Notes under the pieces: generated by a model
Database searches by the model: none
What the model saw: the letters and a program-made list of their open reading frames with translations, nothing else
Told to the model about the DNA's origin: nothing
Shown: positions 28,961 to 38,200 of the stretch, piece after piece
Numbering within the stretch: position 1 is the first letter of the stretch
Layout of the letters: the number at the start of each line of letters is the position of its first letter
Made by a program: the position numbers and the translations under genes
Assembly: GCF_009707325.1 (NCBI RefSeq)
Contig: NZ_CP046103.1
Span: 5,158,951-5,222,950 of the forward strand
DNA length: 64,000 bases
Reading direction: 5' to 3'
Source: Pseudomonas sp. IB20
GTDB lineage: Bacteria > Pseudomonadota > Gammaproteobacteria > Pseudomonadales > Pseudomonadaceae

Positions 28961-29967
28961 ACACACTGGATGCGATGCATCAGCAGCCCTGGGAATACGA
29001 TTTCTTCCAGGCGCTGCGCCGTATCGAGTGCGAAGCGCCGCAGCTGCCGCGCCTGGGCCATTCCCTGCGCCTGGCAGATGACCCGCTGCGCCTGGGGCAA
29101 CAGGCGGATTGCACCTTCGCCCCGGCCACGCTGGCCTCGGTCGACCCCGGCAGCGACGGCAAACCCGCGCGGCTGGAGCAGTTCTTCTTCGGCCTAGGCG
29201 GCCCCAACGGCCCGTTGCCGCTGCACATCACCGAGTACGTGCGCGAGCGTCAGCGCAACAACGCCGACAGCACCAGCAAACAGTTTTTGGATGTGTTCCA
29301 CCACCGCCTGCTCAGCCTTTTTTACCGGGCCTGGGCCGAAGCGCGGCCGACGGTCAGCCACGATCGCCCGGATGACGATTATTGGTCGGCGCGCCTCGCC
29401 GCCCTGAGCGGCCGGGGCATGCCGAGCCTGCTCAACCAGGGGCTGATTCCCGACACGGCGAAGCTGCATTACAGCGGCCACCTGTCGGCGCAAACCCGTT
29501 ACCCGGACGGCCTGAAGGCGATTCTCGGCGAGTACTTCGGCCTGCCGGTGGAAATCGAAGAATACGTCGGCCAATGGCTGGAGTTGCCCGAGCGCAGCCG
29601 CGTGAGTGTCAGCGCCAACCAACTGGGCGTGGACTTTTGCCTGGGCAGCCACGTGTGGGATCGCCAGCATAAATTCCGCATCCGCTTAGGCCCGCTCAAG
29701 CTGGATGACTACATGGGCATGCTGCCCGGCAGCCAGCCGTTCAACGAGCTGGTGGCGTGGGTGGCCGAGTACCTGGGCCATGAATTGGACTGGGACTTGA
29801 ACCTGGTTTTGCAACAACCCGAAGTACCGGCGCTGCAGCTCAATGGCCAGTTCCGCCTGGGCTTCAACACCTGGCTCGGCCAACCCGAGCATGACGCCAA
29901 CGACCTAATCCTGGCTCGGCATTACGCCGACCACGCCACCACCTCAAGGAATCCAGAGCATGGGTGA
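28924..29967 (+). CDS. tssG: TssG, T6SS baseplate protein
   Basis: TssG completes the wedge with TssE, TssF and TssK. The 347-residue product contains PWEYDFFQALRRIEC, RLEQFFFGLGGPNGPLPLH and the C-terminal NGQFRLGFNTWLG of the family. The ATG at 28924 is chosen; a GTG at 28957 that overlaps the tssF stop as GTGA is an equally neat alternative. Its end overlaps clpV by 8 bp. Confidence 0.94.
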   Translation: MESQARASSDPVNTLDAMHQQPWEYDFFQALRRIECEAPQLPRLGHSLRLADDPLRLGQQADCTFAPATLASVDPGSDGKPARLEQFFFGLGGPNGPLPLHITEYVRERQRNNADSTSKQFLDVFHHRLLSLFYRAWAEARPTVSHDRPDDDYWSARLAALSGRGMPSLLNQGLIPDTAKLHYSGHLSAQTRYPDGLKAILGEYFGLPVEIEEYVGQWLELPERSRVSVSANQLGVDFCLGSHVWDRQHKFRIRLGPLKLDDYMGMLPGSQPFNELVAWVAEYLGHELDWDLNLVLQQPEVPALQLNGQFRLGFNTWLGQPEHDANDLILARHYADHATTSRNPEHG

Positions 29968-32638
29968 AATCAGTCGCGCTGCACTGTTCGGCAAACTCAA
30001 CAGCGTGGCCTACAAGGCCATCGAAGCCGCCACCGTGTTCTGCAAGTTGCGGGGCAACCCGTACGTGGAACTGGCCCACTGGTTTCACCAATTGCTGCAA
30101 CTGCAGGACTCGGACCTGCACCGCATCATTCGCCAGTTCAACGTGGAGCCGGCGCGCCTGGCCCGTGACTTGACCGAGGCCCTGGACCGCCTGCCGCGTG
30201 GTTCGACGTCGATCACCGACCTGTCGTCCCATGTGGAAGAAGCCGTGGAGCGCGGCTGGGTCTACGGCAGCCTGATGTTTGGCGAAAGCCAGGTGCGCAC
30301 AGGCTACCTGGTGTTGGGCATTCTGAAGACCCCGAGCCTGCGCCATGCGTTGCTGGGTTTGTCTGCCGAATTCGACAAGATCAAGGCCGAAGCCCTGAGC
30401 GAACGCTTTGACGAATACGTCGGCGACTCGCCCGAGAATGCGTTGAGTGCCAGTGACGGCTTCAACGCCGGTGCCGTGCCCGGCGAAGCCAGCGGCGCGA
30501 TGGCGCCGAGCGCGATGGGCAAGCAGGAAGCGCTCAAGCGCTTTACCGTTGACCTGACCGAACAGGCGCGCAGCGGCAAACTCGACCCCATCGTCGGCCG
30601 TGATGAAGAAATTCGCCAACTGGTGGATATCCTCATGCGTCGTCGTCAGAACAACCCGATCCTCACCGGTGAAGCCGGTGTGGGCAAGACTGCCGTGGTT
30701 GAAGGTTTCGCCCTGCGCATCGTCGCCGGCGACGTGCCGCCCGCGCTCAAAGACGTGGAGCTGCGCAGCCTCGACGTGGGCCTGCTGCAAGCTGGCGCCA
30801 GCATGAAAGGCGAGTTTGAGCAGCGCCTGCGTCAGGTCATTGAAGACGTCCAAGCCTCGCCCAAGCCGATCATCCTGTTTATCGACGAAGCCCACACGCT
30901 GGTGGGTGCCGGTGGCGCCGCCGGGACGGGCGATGCGGCCAACCTGCTCAAGCCAGCCTTGGCGCGCGGTACGTTGCGCACCGTGGCTGCCACGACGTGG
31001 GCCGAGTACAAAAAACACATCGAAAAAGACCCGGCCCTGACCCGCCGCTTCCAAGTCGTGCAGGTGGCGGAGCCGTCGGAAGACAAGGCGCTGTTGATGA
31101 TGCGAGGCGTGGCGTCGACCATGGAAAAACACCATCAAGTGCAGATCCTCGATGAAGCCCTGGAAGCCTCGGTGAAGCTGTCGCACCGATACATTCCTGC
31201 GCGCCAGCTGCCGGATAAATCCGTGAGCCTGCTGGACACCGCCTGCGCCCGCGTCGCCATCAGCCTGCACGCAGTGCCGGCCGAAGTGGACGACAGCCGC
31301 CGTCGCATCGAAGCGCTGGAAACCGAACTGCAAATCATCGCCCGCGAGCATGCCATCGGCATCGCCATCGGCGCACGCCAGACCAATAGCGAAGCTTTGC
31401 TGAGTGCCGAGCGTGAACGCCTGGCAACCCTGGAAAGCCGTTGGGCCGAAGAAAAAACACTGGTAGACGAGCTGCTCGCCACCCGCGCGACCTTGCGCGA
31501 GAAAGCCGGTGTTGTGGACAGCGATGCGGGTAGCAACGAGAGCGACGAATTGCGCGCGCAACTGGTCGACCTGCAAGAACGCCTCACCACCTTGCAAGGC
31601 GAAACCCCGCTGATCCTGCCGACCGTGGATTACCAGGCGGTGGCCTCGGTGGTCGCCGACTGGACCGGCATCCCAGTGGGCCGCATGGCGCGCAACGAAC
31701 TGGAGACGGTGCTCAACCTCGACCAGCACCTGAAAAAACGCATCATCGGCCAGGACCATGCCCTGCAGATGATCGCCAAGCGTATTCAGACCTCCCGCGC
31801 CGGGCTCGACAACCCGAGCAAGCCGATTGGCGTGTTCATGCTGGCCGGCACATCGGGTGTGGGCAAGACCGAAACCGCGCTGGCGCTGGCCGAGGCCATG
31901 TACGGCGGTGAGCAGAACGTGATCACCATCAACATGAGCGAGTTCCAGGAAGCCCACACCGTGTCGACCCTCAAGGGCGCGCCACCGGGCTATATCGGCT
32001 ACGGCGAAGGCGGCGTGCTGACCGAAGCGGTACGGCGCAAACCCTACAGCGTGGTGCTGCTGGACGAGGTGGAAAAAGCCCACCCGGACGTGCATGAAAT
32101 CTTCTTCCAAGTATTCGATAAGGGCGTGATGGAGGACGGCGAAGGCCGGGTGATCGACTTCAAAAACACCCTGATCCTGCTGACCACCAACGCCGGTACT
32201 GAGCTGATTTCCCAGGTCTGCAAAGACCCGGCGAATATCCCTGAGCCGGAAGAAATCGCCAAGGCACTGCGCCAACCACTGCTGGAGATTTTCCCACCGG
32301 CGCTGCTCGGCCGTTTGGTCACGATTCCTTACTACCCGCTCAGCGATGAGATGCTCAAAGCGATTACCCGCCTGCAGCTCAACCGCATCAAAAAGCGCGT
32401 GGAAACTACGCACAAAGTTGCCTTCGACTACGACGACGCGGTGGTCGATTTGATCGTCTCGCGCTGCACCGAAACCGAAAGCGGCGGGCGCATGATCGAC
32501 ACCATCCTCACCAACAGCCTGCTGCCAGACATGAGCCGTGAGTTCCTCACGCGCATGCTCGAAGGTAAGGCGCTGGCGGGTGTGCGTATCAGCAGCCGGG
32601 ATAATGAATTGCACTACGACTTCAGCGACGCCGAATAA
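29960..32638 (+). CDS. clpV: ClpV, AAA+ ATPase that recycles the sheath
   Basis: ClpV disassembles contracted TssB/TssC. The 892-residue Clp/Hsp100 protein has an N-terminal repeat domain (about 1-160), a first AAA+ module with Walker A GEAGVGKT (about 237-244) and Walker B IILFIDEAHTLVGAGG, a middle coiled-coil domain, and a second AAA+ module with Walker A GTSGVGKT (about 629-636). AAGGA lies at a good distance before the ATG. It lacks the ClpP-binding loop family hallmark as far as can be read. Confidence 0.97.
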   Translation: MGEISRAALFGKLNSVAYKAIEAATVFCKLRGNPYVELAHWFHQLLQLQDSDLHRIIRQFNVEPARLARDLTEALDRLPRGSTSITDLSSHVEEAVERGWVYGSLMFGESQVRTGYLVLGILKTPSLRHALLGLSAEFDKIKAEALSERFDEYVGDSPENALSASDGFNAGAVPGEASGAMAPSAMGKQEALKRFTVDLTEQARSGKLDPIVGRDEEIRQLVDILMRRRQNNPILTGEAGVGKTAVVEGFALRIVAGDVPPALKDVELRSLDVGLLQAGASMKGEFEQRLRQVIEDVQASPKPIILFIDEAHTLVGAGGAAGTGDAANLLKPALARGTLRTVAATTWAEYKKHIEKDPALTRRFQVVQVAEPSEDKALLMMRGVASTMEKHHQVQILDEALEASVKLSHRYIPARQLPDKSVSLLDTACARVAISLHAVPAEVDDSRRRIEALETELQIIAREHAIGIAIGARQTNSEALLSAERERLATLESRWAEEKTLVDELLATRATLREKAGVVDSDAGSNESDELRAQLVDLQERLTTLQGETPLILPTVDYQAVASVVADWTGIPVGRMARNELETVLNLDQHLKKRIIGQDHALQMIAKRIQTSRAGLDNPSKPIGVFMLAGTSGVGKTETALALAEAMYGGEQNVITINMSEFQEAHTVSTLKGAPPGYIGYGEGGVLTEAVRRKPYSVVLLDEVEKAHPDVHEIFFQVFDKGVMEDGEGRVIDFKNTLILLTTNAGTELISQVCKDPANIPEPEEIAKALRQPLLEIFPPALLGRLVTIPYYPLSDEMLKAITRLQLNRIKKRVETTHKVAFDYDDAVVDLIVSRCTETESGGRMIDTILTNSLLPDMSREFLTRMLEGKALAGVRISSRDNELHYDFSDAE

Positions 32639-32658
32639 CGACTGTTGGAATACGGTCA

Positions 32659-32763
32659 ATGTGGGAGCTGGCTTGCCTGCGATAGCGATCTGACATTATG
32701 ATCTGACATTCAGTATTGATGTTGATTGATCCACCGCCATCGCAGGCAAGCCAGCTCCCACAT
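32659..32763. repeat. Inverted REP pair between clpV and vgrG
   Basis: A direct REP (32659-32686) and its complement (32736-32763) flank a 49-bp AT-rich loop. It is the only REP pair inside the T6SS locus and sits where the structural operon ends and the spike-effector module begins. Confidence 0.9.
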
Positions 32764-32808
32764 TTGGATTCGGTTTCTTCAGTTATTAAGTCATTTACGA
32801 GACGCCCG

Positions 32809-34749
32809 ATGCTATTCAACCAAGCCTCACGCCTGGCCAAGATCACCAGCCCTCTGGGGCCGGATGTGCTGTTGCTCAATGAAATGGGCGGCGGTGAAGA
32901 GCTGGGCAGGTTGTTCAACTATGAGCTGCAACTGACCTCGCTGGACGCCAACATCGACCTCAACCAGTTGCTCGGCAAGCCGATGAGCGTCGGCGTGCAG
33001 TTGGCGGACGGTAGCGAGCGGCACTTCCACGGCATCGTCGCGCGGTGCAGTCAGAACATCGACCAGGGCCAGTTCGCCAGTTACCAGGTGACCTTGAGGC
33101 CGTGGTTCTGGTTGCTCAGCCGCACCTCGGACTGCCGGATTTTCCAGAACCTGAGCATCCCGCAGATCATCAAGCAAGTGTTCCGCGACCTGGGCTTTTC
33201 CGATTTCGAAGACGCCCTGAGCCGGCCGTACCGCGAGTGGGAATACTGCGTGCAGTACCGCGAAACCAGCTTCGATTTCGTCAGCCGCTTGATGGAACAG
33301 GAAGGCATCTACTACTTCTTCCGCCATGAACAGGACCGCCATGTGCTGGTGCTGGCCGACGCCTACGGCGCCCACACCACGGTGCCGGGCTACGCGTCGA
33401 TTCCGTACTACCCCAAGGACGAGCAGCAGCGCGAACGCGACCATATGCACAACTGGCACCTGGCGCACGAAGTACAGCCGGGCTCGCTGGAGCTCAATGA
33501 CTACGACTTCCAACGCCCCAGCGCCAGTATCGACGTACGCTCGGCAATGCCGCGCCCGCACACCGCCGGCGACTACCCGCTGTACGACTACCCCGGCACG
33601 TATGTTCAAAGTGAAGACGGCGAACACTACGCACGCACCCGCATCGAAGCCCTGCAAACCCTGCATGAGCAGATCGAGTTCAGCGGCAACGCCCGTGGCC
33701 TCGGCTCCGGCCACTTGTTCAGCCTTACCGGCTTCAGCCGCCAGGACCAGAACCGCGAATACCTGATCGTCGGCTGTCGCTACTACATCGTTCAGGAAAG
33801 CCTGGAAAGTGGCGGCGGCTCGGGCTCGGCGCAGTTCGAAAGCAGCCTGACCTGCATCGACGCCCAGCAAAGCTTCCGCCCGCTGGCGAATACACACCGG
33901 CCCATCGTCAAAGGCCCGCAAACCGCCTTGGTGGTCGGCCCCAAAGGCGAAGAAATCTGGACCGACCAGTATGGCCGCGTGAAGGTGCACTTCTATTGGG
34001 ACCGCCACGACCAATCCAACGAAAACAGCTCGTGCTGGATTCGCGTGTCGCAATCCTGGGCCGGGAAGAACTGGGGCTCGATGCAGATTCCGCGTATCGG
34101 CCAGGAAGTGATTGTGAGCTTCCTTGAGGGCGATCCCGACCGGCCGATCATCACCGGCCGGGTGTACAACGCCGAGCAGACCGTGCCCTACGACCTGCCG
34201 GAAAACGCCACCCAGAGCGGGATGAAAAGCCGTTCGAGCAAGGGCGGTACGCCGGCCAACTTCAATGAAATCCGCATGGAGGACAAGAAGGGGCTGGAGC
34301 AGTTGTATATCCATGCCGAGAGGAATCAGGACATCGTGGTGGAGGTGGATGAAAGCCACTCCGTCGGGCATGACCGCAATAAGAGTATTGGGCATAACGA
34401 GACGGTGACGATTGGGAATAACCGTGTGCGCATCGTCAAGCACGAAGACATCCTTTCTGTGGGCCAGAGGAAAACCGACAGCGTCAGCCAGAGCTACGTG
34501 ATTGAAGTGGGCGAAAACCTGCGCCTGGTCTGCGGTAAAAGCATTCTGGAGTTGAACGCCAGCGGGCAGATCAACCTGAGCGGCGTCAATATCAGCTTCC
34601 ACGCCAGCGGCGATGCCGAATTCAATACCGGCGGCGTCCTGCACCTGAACAACGGCGGCGGCCCCGGCGCAACGCCCGATGGCCAGGGCATGAAAACCAG
34701 CATCGACGCCAACATCAAAGCCGCATTCCCCACGCCTAAAAGCTCCTGA
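32809..34749 (+). CDS. vgrG: VgrG, T6SS spike protein
   Basis: VgrG trimers form the spike on the Hcp tube and carry the PAAR-Rhs effector. The 646-residue product has the gp27-like part (to about 380, with GRLFNYELQLTSLDANIDL in part and YRETSFDFVSRLMEQEGIYY in part), the gp5 OB fold (KVHFYWDR, SCWIRVSQSWAGKNWG) and a C-terminal beta-helix. There is no extra C-terminal domain, so it is a structural VgrG rather than a fused effector. The ATG at 32809 matches the family start; the upstream frame runs into the REP. Confidence 0.95.
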   Translation: MLFNQASRLAKITSPLGPDVLLLNEMGGGEELGRLFNYELQLTSLDANIDLNQLLGKPMSVGVQLADGSERHFHGIVARCSQNIDQGQFASYQVTLRPWFWLLSRTSDCRIFQNLSIPQIIKQVFRDLGFSDFEDALSRPYREWEYCVQYRETSFDFVSRLMEQEGIYYFFRHEQDRHVLVLADAYGAHTTVPGYASIPYYPKDEQQRERDHMHNWHLAHEVQPGSLELNDYDFQRPSASIDVRSAMPRPHTAGDYPLYDYPGTYVQSEDGEHYARTRIEALQTLHEQIEFSGNARGLGSGHLFSLTGFSRQDQNREYLIVGCRYYIVQESLESGGGSGSAQFESSLTCIDAQQSFRPLANTHRPIVKGPQTALVVGPKGEEIWTDQYGRVKVHFYWDRHDQSNENSSCWIRVSQSWAGKNWGSMQIPRIGQEVIVSFLEGDPDRPIITGRVYNAEQTVPYDLPENATQSGMKSRSSKGGTPANFNEIRMEDKKGLEQLYIHAERNQDIVVEVDESHSVGHDRNKSIGHNETVTIGNNRVRIVKHEDILSVGQRKTDSVSQSYVIEVGENLRLVCGKSILELNASGQINLSGVNISFHASGDAEFNTGGVLHLNNGGGPGATPDGQGMKTSIDANIKAAFPTPKSS

Positions 34750-34764
34750 CGAGACCTGCTTGCC

Positions 34765-35199
34765 ATGACGTACCGAATCAACGAATTCCAGTTTCAACTG
34801 CCTGAGGGCGAGCTGCAGGACGCGTCGATCAATATCCTAAAGTTCCCCGAACTTGGCACGTCCTTGATCATCAGCCGTAGCTTCCTCAGCGAAGGCGAAA
34901 CCCTGCACAGCAACTTCGACGACCAGCTCAAGCGCCTGGAAAAACAGGTGCAGGATTTACGCTGCCAGCCGAGCGTTACCGTGCGTTTGGGCGCCGCCCA
35001 AGAGGTGGAAGGGATTGAGCTGCGCAGCCAGTTCAACAAGGGCAACGACAAAGTGTTCCAGTACCAGTTGGCCCTGGTGTTGCCAGGTACGCGCAAGATG
35101 CTCGCCTTGAGTTATGTGAAGGCGGACAAGCTTGGGGATGCTGAGGCGGGGCATTGGGCGATGATTAAGAACTCGCTGTCGTTCGACGCTATTTCTTGA
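34765..35199 (+). CDS. Eag-type T6SS chaperone (DUF1795/DcrB-like)
   Basis: Eag chaperones hold the N-terminal membrane segments of PAAR-Rhs effectors until these are loaded on VgrG. The 144-residue cytosolic protein begins YRINEFQFQLPEGELQDASI and contains SLIISRSFLSEGETL and QYQLALVLPG, typical of DUF1795. It lies 15 bp after vgrG and 12 bp before the Rhs gene, whose start has the matching prePAAR motif, so it is very likely the dedicated chaperone. Confidence 0.88.
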   Translation: MTYRINEFQFQLPEGELQDASINILKFPELGTSLIISRSFLSEGETLHSNFDDQLKRLEKQVQDLRCQPSVTVRLGAAQEVEGIELRSQFNKGNDKVFQYQLALVLPGTRKMLALSYVKADKLGDAEAGHWAMIKNSLSFDAIS

Positions 35200-35211
35200 T
35201 GAGCTGCCTAC

Positions 35212-38200
35212 ATGTCTGACGCGTTATGGGCGGCCCGGATGGGCGATGCGCTTTCCCACACTTCGATGATGGCGGACATCCTCGGTGGTGTGCTGGAAGT
35301 GGCGGCCAATATTGCGATCACTGCCGTGGCAACGGCTGCCGTGGTCGCGGCCACCGGCATTACCGTGGCCACCGGCGGCCTCGGCTGCTTCCTACTGGGC
35401 GCGGTGGTTGGCACGATTGTCGGCCTCGCCATGAGCAAGAGCGGAGCGGACAAAGGGCTGACCAAGATATGCGACGGCTTCAGCAACGCCCTGTTTCCGC
35501 CCACGGTGCAAGCGAACATTCTCACCGGTTCCACCAATACGCTCACCAACAACATCCCCGCCGCCCGTGCCGCCGGGGCGATCAGCTCCCATGTCACGCC
35601 GGCTGGCACCGAGCTGGAAGCGCCTAAGCCTGAACCGGAACCCAGTTACCTGGATATGGCCGAGGGTTTCTTCTCGCAAATGTGGCGCCCCACCGTCGCG
35701 ACGCCCGCGCCGGGCGCCGTGCCTAAACCGCTGGACCTGGTCGTGTGCATGAAGCACCCGCCGATGCCGCCGCAGTTTCTCGCAGAAGGTTCGGAAAAGG
35801 TCACGGTCAATGGCCAACCGGCGGTGCGCAGCGGTGACCGCAGTACGTGCGATGCAACAGTGGTGTCGTCGGGGCTGATTTCCTCCAACGTGACCATCGG
35901 CGGCGGCTCGGTGGTGGTGCGTGAGATTCGCAGCGGCAAAACGCCGGGTGTTGGGTTGGCGGTCACGGCGTTGTTGATGCTCAAGGGTGGCAAGGGAAAA
36001 TTTTTCAGCAAGCTTCCGTGCATGTTGGTCAGCGGTGCCACCTCAATGGCCATCAGCAGTGCCATGGGGGCTGCGGCCAATGCCGCGATGGGTTCGTCGA
36101 ACCCGGTACATGCTGCGACGGGCGCGAAGATACTCGGCGATGTCGAGGAACTGGATTTCGTGCTGCCCGGCATCTTCCCAATTGACTGGCAACGCTTCTA
36201 CAACAGCCGCGACGAACGCCAAGGCAGCTTGTTTGGCGCCGGGTGGAGCGTGCCCTACGAAGTGTGCGTCGACGTACTGCCCCACCCCGAAGGCGGCGAT
36301 ACGCTTGTCTACACCGATGAACAGGGCCGGCCTATCGACATGGGCTCGATTGCCTTGGGCGCCGCAGTGTTCAGCGCCGGTGAAGGGCTGGCGGTGCGGC
36401 GACACCTCAATGGGCAGTTGCTGATCGAAAGCGATGACGGCGTTTACCGCCTGTTTGAGCCTGCACCAGCAAACCCGTCGCGATTGCGCCTGAGCCAGCT
36501 CGGTGATCGCAATGACAACCGCATCCATCTCGACTACGACGATGCCGGATGCCTGGTTCGTCTGCGCGATACGTTTGATCTGGTGCAGGTTGAGCTGATC
36601 CGTGATCAAGGCCATCTGACCCACATCGAACGCTTGTACCCGGATCAACGCCGTGAAGTGCTGGTCAGCTATGGCTATGATGCTGCGGGCAACCTGGCGC
36701 AGGTACGCGACGCAACCGGCCAAGTACAACGGCGTTTTTCCTATGATTCCGGGCGCCGTATGGTCGAGCACCAGCTGCCGACAGGATTGCGCTGCTTCTA
36801 TGACTGGGCGTTGATTGAGGGCCTGGAATGGCGCGTGGTGCGGCACTGGACCGATGAAGGCGACACCTACCAATTCGACTATGACCTGCAAGCCGGCACC
36901 ACACGCATCACCGATGGCTTGCAGCGCGTCAGCATCCGCCACTGGAACACTCAGCACCAGATCACTCAGTACAGCGACAACCTCGGCCAAACCTGGCTGT
37001 TCGAATGGAACGATGAGCGCCAATTACTCAGCGCCACCGATCCGCAGGGCGGGCGTTATGCCTACAGCTACGACGAGAGCGGCAACCTGATCGGCGAGAC
37101 CGACCCGCTGGGGCGCAGCGATTCCACCTTGTGGCTGGAACACTGGGCGCTGCCGCTGGTGGAAACCGACGCTGCCGACAACAGCTGGCAGTATCGCTAT
37201 GACCCGCGCGGTAACTGCGTCGCCGAGACCGATCCGCTGGGCTATATCACCCGTTACCGCTATGACGCGCACGGCCAGCCAGTAGAAATCATCGACGCCA
37301 CTGGCAAAAGCAAAAAACTGCGCTGGAACCCGTTTGGGCAGTTGGTCGAGCATATCGACTGCTCGGGCTACCCGACGCGTTTCAGCTACGACGAGCGGGG
37401 CTATTTGCAGGTCATCACCGATGCCCTGGGTGAACGCACGCAGTTCAGCTATGACGCCCAGGGGCGTTTGCTCAGCAGCCAATTACCGGATGGCCGCACC
37501 GAGCAATACCAGCGCGATGCCAGTGGGCAGTTGGTGGGCTACACCGATCCCGCCGGGCATACCACACTCTATCAACACAACCGGCGAGGCCAGGTACGCC
37601 AGCGCACCGACGCCCATGGTCGGCAGGTGCAGTTCGGCTACGACAGCTACGGGCGACTGCAAGCGCTGGTCAATGAGAACGGTGAAAGCTATCGGTTTGC
37701 GTGGGACGCCGGGGATCGGCTGACTGAGCAGCAAGACCTCGATGGCAGCGCCAAGCGCTACGACTACGACTTGCTCGACAACATCACGGCGGTGACGGCC
37801 GTTCCAGCGCCTTACGGCAATGGCCTGGCGGTGATGCCCGAGACGCCACCGGCGCCTATCGTCCACCGACTGGAACGCGATGCAGTCGGCCGACTGGTCG
37901 CCAAAACCACCGACGATGGCCGCACCGACTACAGCTACGATGCAGTCGATCAGCTCAAAGCCGTCACCTTCACCGACTTGCAGGGCAACGCCCAAGCCTT
38001 GGCTTTCGCCTACGACGCTGTCGGCCAGTTGCTTGCCGAACAGAGTGCTGGCGGCAACCTGCAACACCACTACGACGAACTCGGCAACCTGATCCAGACC
38101 CAACTGCCGGACGGCCGCTGGCTCAACCGCCTGTACTACGGCAGCGGCCACCTGCACCAGATCAACCTCGACGGCCAGGTTATCAGCGACTTCGAGCGCG

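Noticed and set aside
29864..32659. 931-codon minus-strand frame opposite clpV
   Set aside because: Antisense shadow of clpV, which has two intact AAA+ modules.
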